In this document: piece by piece, positions 15,215 through 23,513 of the stretch
Layout of the letters: the number at the start of each line of letters is the position of its first letter
Position numbering within the stretch: the first letter of the stretch is position 1
From: Stutzerimonas stutzeri
Lineage (GTDB): Bacteria; Pseudomonadota; Gammaproteobacteria; Pseudomonadales; Pseudomonadaceae
Assembly: GCF_019090095.1 (NCBI RefSeq)
Contig: NZ_JAGQFP010000004.1
Span: forward strand, 114,861 to 178,860
DNA: 64,000 bases
Direction: 5' to 3'
Notes under the pieces: model-generated
The model's database searches: none
Seen by the model: only the letters and a program-made list of their open reading frames with translations
Told to the model about the DNA's origin: nothing
Program-made: the position numbers and the translations under genes

Positions 15215-16306
15215 TCAGCGAGTGCTGGCGACCTGACGCTGGCGCTCGAAGCTCAACTCGCCTTGGGCCCACTCGCGCCAGGAACGAACCTTGCGCCGCT
15301 CGGCACCCGCGCGCTCGGCCTGCTTCAGCGCTTCGAGGCCGGCCTGCCAGCGGGCCTGCTCCAACTCCAGCTGAGCGACATTCATCCAGAGCTTGGCGCT
15401 TCCGGACGTCTGGGCCAGATCACGGTAGATCCGTGCCGCTTCCGCGCGCTCGCGTGCCTGCCACCAGAGCATGCCCAAGCGCTCACGCCGCTGGGCATCG
15501 CCGGGCAGAAGGCGCGACTCCAGCATGCCTTGCAACAGCTTCGCGCCTTGCCAGGGCTGGCCGGCCGCGCCTGCCAGGAGCACCAGGTTGTCCAGCTCCG
15601 CCTCGCTGAAGCGCAGCCCTTTGGCATGCGCTGCACGGAGGGTCGCGAGCGCCTTGTCCTCGTCACCGCCCATCTGCTGCAAACTCGCCAACTGGCGCCA
15701 GCGTTTTACCTGATCAGGATGACGGGCTAGCAACTGTCTTTGCCAACGCTCGGCAGTCTCGTAGCGCTTCAGCTCGGCGTTGCCCGCGACCAGAAACTGC
15801 AACCAGGTGTCGGCCGCGTTGGGATTGGCCTGAACATAGCGCTCAGCCAATGGCAGCGCCTTCGCGTGTTGCCCGAGCCCCTGGTAAGCCTGCACCAGCA
15901 TCTGCAGCACGTCCTCGCTGGCCTGGGCTGGCGAGCCCAGCAGGCTGACAACCTTGGCGTAGCGCCGCTCGATCAGATTGAGTTTCGCCAGGTTGAGCCG
16001 CTCTGTCGGCAACATCGCCTCGTCCAGCTTGCCGCTGGCGATCGCCTTGTCGAGCAAGTCGAGCGCTTGCCGACTGTTACCCTCGGCCCAGGCCAGATAG
16101 GCCTCACTGCGCCATAGCAAAGCCTGTTCTGCGCTACCTGGCTTGGCCTCGACCTGCTTCAAAGCACGATGTGCAGCAGCGTAGTCGCCTTTTTCCTGCG
16201 CACTCTGCGCACGCTCCAGTGCCTTGAAAATCGACGGGTCGATGCTTTGGGCAGCATGAGCCGATACAGCGAACAACAACGAGATCAGTAACAGCAAACG
16301 GGGCAT
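15215..16306 (-). CDS. TPR-repeat protein of the TtpC-type TonB operon
   Basis: 363 residues. Signal peptide MPRLLLLISLLFAVSAHAA, then tandem TPR-like helical pairs (for example AQSAQEKGDYAAAHRALKQ, MLVQAYQGLGQHAKALPLAE, RLGMLWWQARERAEAARIYR). It is the last of six genes encoding a DUF3450-TtpC-ExbB-ExbD-TonB-TPR complex and probably acts in the periplasm as an accessory scaffold. The upstream TonB gene ends one base away. The start was placed at the signal peptide. Confidence 0.85.
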   Translation of the reverse strand: MPRLLLLISLLFAVSAHAAQSIDPSIFKALERAQSAQEKGDYAAAHRALKQVEAKPGSAEQALLWRSEAYLAWAEGNSRQALDLLDKAIASGKLDEAMLPTERLNLAKLNLIERRYAKVVSLLGSPAQASEDVLQMLVQAYQGLGQHAKALPLAERYVQANPNAADTWLQFLVAGNAELKRYETAERWQRQLLARHPDQVKRWRQLASLQQMGGDEDKALATLRAAHAKGLRFSEAELDNLVLLAGAAGQPWQGAKLLQGMLESRLLPGDAQRRERLGMLWWQARERAEAARIYRDLAQTSGSAKLWMNVAQLELEQARWQAGLEALKQAERAGAERRKVRSWREWAQGELSFERQRQVASTR

Positions 16307-16307
16307 G

Positions 16308-17021
16308 TCAGCGTTCTCCTTGCAGGCGGAAATGCAGGGTTTTAACGGCTTCGCGCGACACTGCCGAGCCGTTTTCGGTACGCGGCGCAAAGCGCCAGCG
16401 AGCAGCGGCACGGCGTGCTTCACGGTCGAAGACATTCGGCGGCGAGGCATCCAGTACGCGAATGTTTTCGACCTTGCCTGCAGCCGTGATGGTGAAGGCG
16501 AGCTTGATGTGGCCCTCGATGCCGCGCTGACGTGCGCGATAGGGATACTCCGGGCGCACATCGTTGAGCGGCATGACTTCCTGCTCGGGGCCGGACTGAC
16601 CCGCCGTTTCGGCCGCCGACGGGGCCGCTGGCGCAGGCGGTGCTGCCGGGGCGGACGCTGCCGTCAGCCCGGCGAGACTAGGCGCGGGCGCGCTGGCCAC
16701 TGAGACACCGATATCGAGTTTCGGCAGAGGCAGGTCGAGCTTGGGCAGGTTGGCAGTCGGGCTGGCCATGCTCGGTGTCGGCGGCGTGGGCGGCTGCGGT
16801 GTCTTCGGCTGAGGCGGTTGCGGTGCCTGCTGCCGCGAGCGTGTCGCGGCACTTTCGTCACGGCTATCCATCCGCACGAAATTGGCGATGGCCACCGGAT
16901 CGTCCGTTACCTCGCTACGCGGCGGGTTGACCATGCTCAACATCAGCGCGAACAACAGCAACGCCACCACACAGGCGGCGACGAAGGACAACCCGACCCG
17001 GGCCAGTCCGCGCGCCATCAT
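16308..17021 (-). CDS. tonB: TonB-family energy transducer
   Basis: 237 residues. One N-terminal membrane anchor (LSFVAACVVALLLFALMLSMV), a Pro/Ala-rich periplasm-spanning stretch (about 64-140, with PQPPQPKTPQPPTPP), and a C-terminal TonB domain (RPEYPYRARQRGIEG, KVENIRVLDASPPNVFD, AARRWRF-like AAARWRFAP). It links the proton-driven ExbBD complex to outer-membrane receptors. It overlaps exbD by four bases (ATGA). Confidence 0.9.
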   Translation of the reverse strand: MMARGLARVGLSFVAACVVALLLFALMLSMVNPPRSEVTDDPVAIANFVRMDSRDESAATRSRQQAPQPPQPKTPQPPTPPTPSMASPTANLPKLDLPLPKLDIGVSVASAPAPSLAGLTAASAPAAPPAPAAPSAAETAGQSGPEQEVMPLNDVRPEYPYRARQRGIEGHIKLAFTITAAGKVENIRVLDASPPNVFDREARRAAARWRFAPRTENGSAVSREAVKTLHFRLQGER

Positions 17022-17431
17022 GGCGCTCCCGACGTGGCAGCAAGGGCTACGTCCTGAACCCCGGCCATTCGCGCCTGATCCATGACCTGAACCACCAGGC
17101 CGGTTCGGGCGTCCTGATCGGCCTGCACCACCACGGCGCCGTCGGGCTGGTCGACGCGCATGCGCTCGACATGTGCGCGTACGCTGCGCACATCCACGGC
17201 CTGCTTGTCGATCCAGACCTGGCCGTCGGCAGTCACCGCGATCAGGATATTGCCCTTGTCCTGGGCGCTGGCCGTGTCGGCCTGGGGCCGCTGAACCTCG
17301 ACACCCGACTCCTTGATAAAGGAGCTGGTGACGATAAAGAAGATCAGCATGATGAAGACCACATCGAGCATCGGTGTCAGGTCGATGCCGGTGTCTTCTT
17401 CCTGCTGGTAGTGGTGACGACGCATGCGCAT
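17018..17431 (-). CDS. exbD: ExbD/TolR-family biopolymer transport protein
   Basis: 137 residues. After a basic leader the conserved segment IDLTPMLDVVFIMLIFFIVTSS forms the single membrane helix with the proton-path Asp (MLDVV), followed by a periplasmic domain. The start at 17429-17431 has GAGG upstream; the ATG two codons later is possible. It works with the two TolQ/ExbB-type genes just upstream. Confidence 0.9.
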   Translation of the reverse strand: MRMRRHHYQQEEDTGIDLTPMLDVVFIMLIFFIVTSSFIKESGVEVQRPQADTASAQDKGNILIAVTADGQVWIDKQAVDVRSVRAHVERMRVDQPDGAVVVQADQDARTGLVVQVMDQARMAGVQDVALAATSGAP

Positions 17432-17441
17432 CCGGTAATCC

Positions 17442-17987
17442 TCAATCGTGACGCAGCTGGTCGGCCAGCCGGTCGAGAGCCTGGCGCGAAATACGTTCGA
17501 GACGCGCCAGGCTGAACAGTCCAGTGATGGCCAGCACCATGCCGGCCATGGTCGGCAGGGTCGCCTGCCAGACGCCAGCGGCCATGCCGCGGGGATTGCC
17601 GGTGCCGTTGAGCGCCAGCACATCGAAGACCGCGATCATGCCGCTGACCGTGCCCAGCAGGCCGAGCAACGGATACATGGCCACCAGGGTCTTGCTCATC
17701 CGCAAGGGGCCGGCGAGCTGCTGCTGGGCCTGGGCCAGCCAGGCGCTTCGCACGGCGCGCTGCCAGTTCCCAGACTGGTGACCCAGCTGAGCCCAGGCTC
17801 GGCGCCGGCTTTCAACCCAGCGTGGAAACACCCTGCGCATGAACCACAGGCGCTCGAACACCAGCGTCCAATAGAGCACGCACAAGGCTGCCAGCGCCCA
17901 CATCACCGCGCCGCCTGCCGCCATGAAGTCGAGCAGCGAGTAAGCACTGTCGACCAGGCGCAGCCATTGGCCATGCAGATCAGTCAC
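17442..17987 (-). CDS. exbB: ExbB/TolQ-family proton channel protein (short)
   Basis: 181 residues. Three membrane helices: about 25-45 (GGAVMWALAALCVLYW), 98-118 (VAMYPLLGLLGTVSGMIAVFD) and 138-160 (TMAGMVLAITGLFSL). The LLGTVSGMI motif is the ExbB/TolQ signature. It overlaps the upstream longer TtpC-like gene by eight bases. Together they form the H+ channel that energises TonB. Confidence 0.9.
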   Translation of the reverse strand: MTDLHGQWLRLVDSAYSLLDFMAAGGAVMWALAALCVLYWTLVFERLWFMRRVFPRWVESRRRAWAQLGHQSGNWQRAVRSAWLAQAQQQLAGPLRMSKTLVAMYPLLGLLGTVSGMIAVFDVLALNGTGNPRGMAAGVWQATLPTMAGMVLAITGLFSLARLERISRQALDRLADQLRHD

Positions 17988-19326
17988 GGCGTGGAGTTCC
18001 CGACAGGTGCAGCGCGATCAACCCGGCGCTCTGCTGTTCGAGCAGCTGGATCAGTGCCTTGCTGCGGCTGGCCAGCAGGCTGTGCAGGAACAGCAGCGGG
18101 ATCGCCACCACCAGCCCCAGCACGGTAGTCACCAGCGCCTGGGAGATACCATCGGCCATCAGCCGCGAATCGCCGCCGCCACTTTGGGTGATGGCCTGGA
18201 AGGTCACGATCATGCCGGTCACGGTACCCAGCAGGCCGAGCAGCGGGGCGACGGCGCTGAGCAATTTGAGCAGCGGCTGACCGCGTTCGAGAGGCGGCGT
18301 CTCTTGCAGAATGGCCTCGTCGAGCTTGAGCTCCAGGGTTTCCAGGTCGGACAGCTGTGGTTTGGGGCCCAGCACGCCGATGATCCGCCCCAGCGGGTTG
18401 TCATCACGCGGCTGGCTGAGCTCACGGGTCTGCCGGCTCACCGCGCGCCCGACACGGGCCAGGTAGACCATGCGCCAGATGGCCAGGCACAGGCCAATGG
18501 CACCCAGAACCAGAATCACCCAGCCCACCAGCCCTCCCTGTTGGACGCGGTCCCACAGCTGTGGTTGACGCTGCAGCTGGGCCAACAGCGAACCGCGCGT
18601 GGGATCGATCGGCAAGGTAGCCAGGGCCTGGTCACTGCTCAGGTAGTCATCCACCGTGCCCATACCGTCAGGTTGGCGGCTGGGGGTCAGCAGCTCGCGG
18701 GCGTCGCTGTCATAGCGCAGGAAGCTGTCTTCGGTGAACGCCGCGAAGTTACCGACGCGCAGAACCGATCGTTCGCTGCGCTGGCCGTCAGCATCGACCA
18801 CCGGCAATGCGACACGCTCGACCTGGCCGCTGGCCGTGAGGTCTTCGAGCAGGGTCATCCAGAAGCCATCCAGATCGTCCGCCGACGGCAGCGTCCGGCT
18901 TTCGGCCAACGCCTTGAGCCGCTTGAGCCGCTCCGGGTATTGGGCGTTAAGCAAGCTGTCCTGCCACTGTCCGGCAATGTCGCCGGCACTCTGGCGAACC
19001 ACGCCGAAGAGTTCGCCAAGATGGCCGACCCGCTGCGCCAGCAATTTTTCCTGCTCGGCCAGCTCCGCCTCCTGGCGATCGAACTCGGCCTTCAAGCGCT
19101 CGGCTTCGGCCTTCTGCTGTTCAAGTGCTGCATTGGCCCGCGCCAGCAGCTGCGCCTGCTCGCTGCGGTTCTGGATGAACGCCTGCTCACGCGCCTGCAT
19201 GGCATCCACTTCCGCGGCGCGCTCACTGCGAATCCGTTGCAGCAACTGTTCCGGCGACAGTGGCTCAGCGGCCTGGACCATCGCAGGCAGCAGCCCCATG
19301 AGCAACAGGGTCAACAAACGATTCAT
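17980..19326 (-). CDS. TtpC-like MotA/TolQ/ExbB protein with periplasmic coiled coil
   Basis: 448 residues, far longer than ordinary ExbB. Signal-like N-terminus (MNRLLTLLLMGLLPAMVQA), a coiled-coil segment (about 30-110, rich in Gln/Glu/Ala, LARANAALEQQKAEAERLKAE), a mixed extracytoplasmic region, then three helices including LLGLLGTVTGMIVTF near residue 380. This is the TtpC architecture known from Vibrio TonB2-type systems. It overlaps the DUF3450 gene by ATGA. Confidence 0.85.
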   Translation of the reverse strand: MNRLLTLLLMGLLPAMVQAAEPLSPEQLLQRIRSERAAEVDAMQAREQAFIQNRSEQAQLLARANAALEQQKAEAERLKAEFDRQEAELAEQEKLLAQRVGHLGELFGVVRQSAGDIAGQWQDSLLNAQYPERLKRLKALAESRTLPSADDLDGFWMTLLEDLTASGQVERVALPVVDADGQRSERSVLRVGNFAAFTEDSFLRYDSDARELLTPSRQPDGMGTVDDYLSSDQALATLPIDPTRGSLLAQLQRQPQLWDRVQQGGLVGWVILVLGAIGLCLAIWRMVYLARVGRAVSRQTRELSQPRDDNPLGRIIGVLGPKPQLSDLETLELKLDEAILQETPPLERGQPLLKLLSAVAPLLGLLGTVTGMIVTFQAITQSGGGDSRLMADGISQALVTTVLGLVVAIPLLFLHSLLASRSKALIQLLEQQSAGLIALHLSGTPRRD

Positions 19327-20093
19327 TGCGCAGCCTCCGTGGCCAAGGTCTTCACTGGCAGCTCCAGCCAGGCCGGGGCCTGTTGCTGACGAGCGATGGC
19401 GATGGCTTTGGTGATTGGCCGACGGGCACTGCCATCCAGCACTTCCCAAGCACGAGTTTTCGGGTTCCACCAGCCGCTCTCGTGGGCATCCAGGGTCTGG
19501 TAATAGAGCATGGTGCGACCCAGGCGCAGGAATTCGACACTGCGACTGCCGCCCTCGACGGGCAGCTCGCCGCGCCAGGCCTCCAGCGTGCGGCCGTAGT
19601 CACTCTCGATCTGGTAGGCCTCGAGGATTCGGCGGTATTTCTCGGCAAGGCTGACGTCCGCCCGGGCCTGCATGTCCTGCAGGCCGGCCAGGCGATCAGC
19701 CCTTTCATCGGCCAGGAACGGCAGGTCAGCCGCGATGAATTCTTCGAGCACCTCGATCATCCGCCCCATCTGCGGCGCAACGGCTTGCTGGGTGCGCTCG
19801 ATGCTGTCCAACTGGCGCTGGAAACCGGCAAGTTCCTTGCGCTGGCCAGCGGTCAGTTCGGTCAGCTGTTCGTTATAGGCCTTCAGCGCCTCTGCCTGCT
19901 GCACCGCACTGCGGTAGTCGTTGAGCATCTGCCGGCTGGCGTCGTCGAGCTGCTCGACACGCGCTTGCGAGGCTTTCGCCTCAGCCGCCAATCGCTGGCT
20001 TTCGTCCAGCGCGGCGTCCAGCGGAGCTGCGTGGAGCTGCACACAGCATGGCAACACGACGGCCGCCAGTAGGCGGGGAATAAAGGCTTGCAT
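19323..20093 (-). CDS. DUF3450 exported coiled-coil protein of the TonB operon
   Basis: 256 residues. Signal peptide MQAFIPRLLAAVVLPCCVQLHA, long coiled coil over about residues 28-110 (ESQRLAAEAKASQARVEQL), then a conserved segment GRTMLYYQTLDAHESGWWNP typical of DUF3450. It is the first gene of the six-gene TonB operon and in other genera always accompanies TtpC-like proteins. A promoter with overlapping Fur-like site lies upstream. Confidence 0.85.
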   Translation of the reverse strand: MQAFIPRLLAAVVLPCCVQLHAAPLDAALDESQRLAAEAKASQARVEQLDDASRQMLNDYRSAVQQAEALKAYNEQLTELTAGQRKELAGFQRQLDSIERTQQAVAPQMGRMIEVLEEFIAADLPFLADERADRLAGLQDMQARADVSLAEKYRRILEAYQIESDYGRTLEAWRGELPVEGGSRSVEFLRLGRTMLYYQTLDAHESGWWNPKTRAWEVLDGSARRPITKAIAIARQQQAPAWLELPVKTLATEAAQ

Positions 20094-20127
20094 TCATGGA
20101 TCCTTGCAGACGAAGGTCAAACTCGAA

Positions 20128-20165
20128 AGAGAAACATTATCATCTACATCCGCAAGCAAAGGCAA
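20128..20165 (-). promoter_or_regulatory. Promoter of the TonB operon with a Fur-like site
   Basis: On the minus strand, -35-like TTGCCT (20160-20165), an 18-base spacer and -10 GATAAT (20136-20141). Overlapping the -10 is TGATAATGTTTCTCT (20128-20142), which fits the 7-1-7 Fur repeat TGATAAT-N-ATTATCA at 11 of 14 positions. Iron repression is expected for such systems; the binding is inferred. Confidence 0.45.
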
Positions 20166-20207
20166 CCCGGGCAATACGTCGCAGCCCAGGCGGCGCGGGG
20201 CGTTTCG

Positions 20208-20248
20208 TTGAGCTGGATCAAAATCGAGGCATCGCTGCGCCCTAACAT
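20208..20248 (+). promoter_or_regulatory. ANR/FNR-activated promoter of ompW
   Basis: TTGAG-CTGG-ATCAA (20208-20221) matches the ANR/FNR consensus TTGAT-N4-ATCAA with one mismatch. A -10-like TAACAT is at 20243-20248, which puts the box centre at about -41.5 relative to a start near 20255, the class II activator position. OprG, the P. aeruginosa OmpW protein, is known to be ANR-dependent. Confidence 0.7.
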
Positions 20249-20288
20249 GGCGCCAACCGCAACACACCTGTCTCGATGGAGTTCCATT

Positions 20289-20975
20289 ATGCGCAAGACC
20301 CTGTTTACCGCTTCCGTGCTGGCCGTGGCCCTCGCCGCTCCCTTCGCCCAGGCCCATCAGGCGGGTGATGTCATCGTTCGCGCTGGTGCGATCACGGTTG
20401 ATCCGCGCGAAGACAGCGGCGACATCTACGTGGGCGCGCTGGCAACAAGCGTTGCCGGAACCAAGGCCACCCTCGACAGCGACACACAACTGGGCCTTAA
20501 CTTCGCTTATATGGTGACCGACAAGATCGGCATCGAACTGCTCGCCGCCAGCCCTTTCACTCACAACGTAGGCGTAGCGGGAATGCCTGGCGCTTTCGCA
20601 GGTTTAAACGGCAAGCTGGGCGAGCTCAAACACCTGCCTCCGACCCTTAGCGTTGTGTACTACCCGCTCGACAGCAAGTCAGCTTTTCAACCTTATGTCG
20701 GTGCGGGTATCAACTACACGTGGTTCTTCGATGACAAACTCAGTAGTGAAGCAGAGGGTAAAGGCTTCAGTGGTCTGGACATGAAAGACTCTTGGGGACT
20801 GGCTGCGCAAGTTGGCATGGATTACATGCTGACCGACAACGTGATGGTCAACGCCCAGGTCCGCTATATCGATATCGACACCACGGGCACTACAAACTTT
20901 GCCGGAGCCAAGGTGAAAGTCGACGTCGACGTCGACCCCTTCGTCTACATGGTCGGCCTCGGCTACAAGTTCTGA
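20289..20975 (+). CDS. ompW: OmpW/OprG-family outer-membrane protein
   Basis: 228 residues. Signal peptide (MRKTLFTASVLAVALAAPFAQA) and an eight-stranded barrel pattern with HQAGDVIVRAGAITVDP at the start, GINYTWFFDDKL and the closing aromatic VDPFVYMVGLGYKF (C-terminal Phe). OmpW barrels give a lateral path for small hydrophobic molecules. An ANR-type promoter upstream suggests induction at low oxygen. Divergent from the TonB operon, with 195 bases between. Confidence 0.9.
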   Translation: MRKTLFTASVLAVALAAPFAQAHQAGDVIVRAGAITVDPREDSGDIYVGALATSVAGTKATLDSDTQLGLNFAYMVTDKIGIELLAASPFTHNVGVAGMPGAFAGLNGKLGELKHLPPTLSVVYYPLDSKSAFQPYVGAGINYTWFFDDKLSSEAEGKGFSGLDMKDSWGLAAQVGMDYMLTDNVMVNAQVRYIDIDTTGTTNFAGAKVKVDVDVDPFVYMVGLGYKF

Positions 20976-21004
20976 CATCCTAGGCACAGCCGCGTCGCAG
21001 ACAA

Positions 21005-21031
21005 ACAAAAGGCGCCAATGGCGCCTTTTGT
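21005..21031 (+). terminator. Strong bidirectional terminator between ompW and the epimerase gene
   Basis: ACAAAAGGCGCC (21005-21016), loop AAT, GGCGCCTTTTGT (21020-21031). A perfect 12-base stem with T/A flanks, so it can end transcription from both converging genes. Confidence 0.85.
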
Positions 21032-21044
21032 ATTCACAGCACCG

Positions 21045-21974
21045 CTAGAGCCCCAGCAGCTTCGCCAGCCCGTCGCGCATGCTGGTCGGTGGCTCGGGCA
21101 AGCGATAACGCTCCAATAGCCGCCCGTTGTTGGCACGCGAGTGGCGAATATCGCCCGGTCGCGGGGCTTGATGACGTACCTCTGGCAATCCGCCAAGCAC
21201 TTCGCCAACCGCCTCGAGCAGTTGATTCAGCGACGTGGCGCGATTGAGCCCCACGTTCACCGCGCCCTCCCGAACGTCCGTTGCGTCCAACGCCTGGACT
21301 AGCACGTCGACCAGATCGCCTACATACAGAAAGTCACGAGTCTGCTCGCCATCGCCAAAAACGGTGATCGGCAGGCCTTTGCGTGCGCACTCGGTAAAAA
21401 TGCTGATAACGCCGGAATACGGAGAGGACGGATCCTGCCGCGGCCCGAAGATATTGAAAAACCGAAAGATCACCGGCTCCAGCCCATGCTGGCGCCGATA
21501 GAAGTCCAGGTAGTGCTCGCTGGCCAGCTTGTCCACCGCATAGGGCGTCAGCGGTGACTTGGGTGTGTCCTCGTCGATCGCCTGGCCTTCACCATTGTTG
21601 CCGTAGATCGCCGCACTGGAGGCGAACACCACCCGACGCACGCCTTCGGCGCGCATCGCCTCGCAAAGGTTGAGCGTGCCGATCAGGTTGCTTTGATGTG
21701 TCCCGACCGGGTCGTCGACCGACGCCTGCACCGAGGCCACGGCCGCCAAGTGCACCACGGCCCGACAGCCCTGAACCGCCCGCCGCACGGCGGCCGCATC
21801 GGCCACATCGCCGTCCAGCACCTCCAGGCGATCACCGCCCGCCAAATTGCTGCGCTTGCCGCTGGAAAAGTTATCGAGCACCCGCACCGCATAGCCTTTT
21901 GCCAGCAACGCATCGGCCAGGTTCGAGCCGATGAAACCCGCGCCGCCGGTAATCAGGATTGGGGAATCAGCCAT
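21045..21974 (-). CDS. NAD-dependent epimerase/dehydratase (UDP-sugar type)
   Basis: 309 residues of the extended SDR family. NAD-binding motif TGGAGFIG at about 8-15, Asp-containing VLDNFSSG, catalytic SSAAIYG with YAVDK (Tyr-x3-Lys), and downstream FNIFGPRQDPSSPYSGV and FGDGEQTRDFLYVGD typical of UDP-glucose 4-epimerase-like enzymes. It probably interconverts a nucleotide sugar for surface polysaccharide. The start overlaps the upstream gene by eight bases. Confidence 0.85.
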   Translation of the reverse strand: MADSPILITGGAGFIGSNLADALLAKGYAVRVLDNFSSGKRSNLAGGDRLEVLDGDVADAAAVRRAVQGCRAVVHLAAVASVQASVDDPVGTHQSNLIGTLNLCEAMRAEGVRRVVFASSAAIYGNNGEGQAIDEDTPKSPLTPYAVDKLASEHYLDFYRRQHGLEPVIFRFFNIFGPRQDPSSPYSGVISIFTECARKGLPITVFGDGEQTRDFLYVGDLVDVLVQALDATDVREGAVNVGLNRATSLNQLLEAVGEVLGGLPEVRHQAPRPGDIRHSRANNGRLLERYRLPEPPTSMRDGLAKLLGL

Positions 21975-22851
21975 GACGGTAATAGCGCTCCAGCAGACTC
22001 GGCAACCCGGCGCGCCAAGCGCGCGGCTTGATGCCGAAGGTATTGAATATCTTCTTGCAGGCCAGCACGCCATGCTGAGGCTCGTCCGCCGCGTCCGAAC
22101 AGGCCGCATGCGCAACAGGTGTCAGGCGCTCTACCCGCAACGAGCGATACTGCGCTGCCTCGGCCTGCAGCGCCTGCCCCACCACCAGCGGCGTGGACGC
22201 CTCGTGACCACCATAATGGTAGGTCCCCCACAGCGGCGCCTGGCAATCCAGCTGTTTGAGCACAGCCAGAATGACCCGTGCGGCGTCTTCGACCGGTGTA
22301 GGGTTGCCCCGTCGGTCATCGGCGAGACACAGCTCCTCGTCCTGTTCGAGACGTTGCAAAAAGCGCCCGAGTAGCCCGTCCGCACTGTCGTCCAACAGCC
22401 AACCGAAACGCAGCAGGACATGGCGTGGGCAAAGCGCGCGAACGCTTTGCTCGAAGCGCCATAGCGCGTGGCTGCGGGCATCGAGCGGCGCTACGTCGTC
22501 CTTTTCGCTGTACGCGGTGGTACGAGCACCGTCGAAGACGCGATAGCTCGACGGCTGCAGCAAGATGAGTTGATGATGCTGGCACAACTCGGCCAGGCGC
22601 TCGACCGCTCGCGCCTGCTGGACCAACACGGTCTCGTCGACCTGGCTACTCTGGAACCAGTCGAAATAGTAGGCGAGGTTGATCACCAGATCCGGACGGT
22701 TTTCATCGAGCAAGTCGGTCAGGCTGGGAGCGTCCCAGCCCTGCTCGGGCGGGCGCGGCGCAATGAAGCCGATATCGTCTTCGGCTCCGAGGCGGATCAG
22801 CGCCTGACCCAGGGCATTGCCGCCGCCCAACAGCATCAGGCGCATTCGCAT
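21967..22851 (-). CDS. RmlD-like sugar-nucleotide reductase (atypical SDR)
   Basis: 294 residues. N-terminal LMLLGGGNALGQALIRLG is a degenerate Rossmann motif; NLAYYFDWFQSSQVDE and LILLQPSSYRVFDG resemble dTDP-4-dehydrorhamnose reductase-type proteins, and GNPTPVEDAARVILAVL follows. The active-site Tyr-x3-Lys is not clearly present, so catalysis is uncertain. It sits between ssb and the epimerase gene. Two adjacent ATG codons (22851, 22845) are possible starts. Confidence 0.65.
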   Translation of the reverse strand: MRMRLMLLGGGNALGQALIRLGAEDDIGFIAPRPPEQGWDAPSLTDLLDENRPDLVINLAYYFDWFQSSQVDETVLVQQARAVERLAELCQHHQLILLQPSSYRVFDGARTTAYSEKDDVAPLDARSHALWRFEQSVRALCPRHVLLRFGWLLDDSADGLLGRFLQRLEQDEELCLADDRRGNPTPVEDAARVILAVLKQLDCQAPLWGTYHYGGHEASTPLVVGQALQAEAAQYRSLRVERLTPVAHAACSDAADEPQHGVLACKKIFNTFGIKPRAWRAGLPSLLERYYRHG

Positions 22852-22861
22852 TGAGTGAACT

Positions 22862-23347
22862 CTAGAACGGAATGTCGTCGTCGAAGCTGTCGTAGTCCGG
22901 CGCGGGCTGCTGCGCTGGCTGCGGCTGGGACTGCGGACGAGACTGCTGCGGCTCGCGCTGGGGACGCGGCTGCGACTGACGTGGGGCGTCGTCCGAGCTG
23001 CCACCACGGCCGCCCAACAACTGCATGGTACCGCCCATGTCCACAACCACCTCGGTGGTGTAGCGCTTGACGCCGTCCTTTTCCCACTCGCGGGTCTGCA
23101 GACGCCCTTCGATGTAGCACTGCGAACCCTTGCGCAGGTACTCGCCAGCGATCTCGGCGACCTTGCCGAACAACACGACACGGTGCCACTCGGTGCGCTC
23201 CTGCTGCTGTCCGGTCTGCTTGTCCTTCCAGCTGTCGGTAGTGGCCAGGGTGATGTTGGTCACCGCATTGCCATTGGGCATGTAGCGGGTTTCCGGGTCG
23301 CCGCCGACATTGCCGATCAAGATGACTTTATTCACCCCTCTGGCCAT
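22862..23347 (-). CDS. ssb: Single-stranded DNA-binding protein
   Basis: 161 residues. OB-fold of about 105 residues from [22 protein letters not shown] through [18 protein letters not shown], a Gln/Pro-rich linker (about 120-150) and the acidic tip DFDDDIPF-type [10 protein letters not shown] that recruits repair and replication partners. Binds ssDNA as a tetramer. A likely promoter lies at 23428-23456; the two SDR genes follow closely, so they may be co-transcribed. Confidence 0.97.
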   Translation of the reverse strand: MARGVNKVILIGNVGGDPETRYMPNGNAVTNITLATTDSWKDKQTGQQQERTEWHRVVLFGKVAEIAGEYLRKGSQCYIEGRLQTREWEKDGVKRYTTEVVVDMGGTMQLLGGRGGSSDDAPRQSQPRPQREPQQSRPQSQPQPAQQPAPDYDSFDDDIPF

Positions 23348-23427
23348 GGGTAACTCCTTCGTAAAAGCATGAATGGGTTGGCTCACTGGAGAGAATTTCC
23401 CGCTCGGGGAAAAGCCAATGACCGCTA

Positions 23428-23456
23428 ATCTTACCTTACCGCCCCTGGTCGGCCAA
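23428..23456 (-). promoter_or_regulatory. Candidate sigma-70 promoter of ssb
   Basis: On the minus strand, TTGGCC (23451-23456), 17-base spacer, TAAGAT (23428-23433), about 80 bases before the ssb start. No convincing LexA box was found nearby. Confidence 0.45.
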
Positions 23457-23513
23457 CCGGCGCAACCTCACACAATGGAGCGGTAAAGGGTATCGCCAGC
23501 CCGTTACCGGGGC

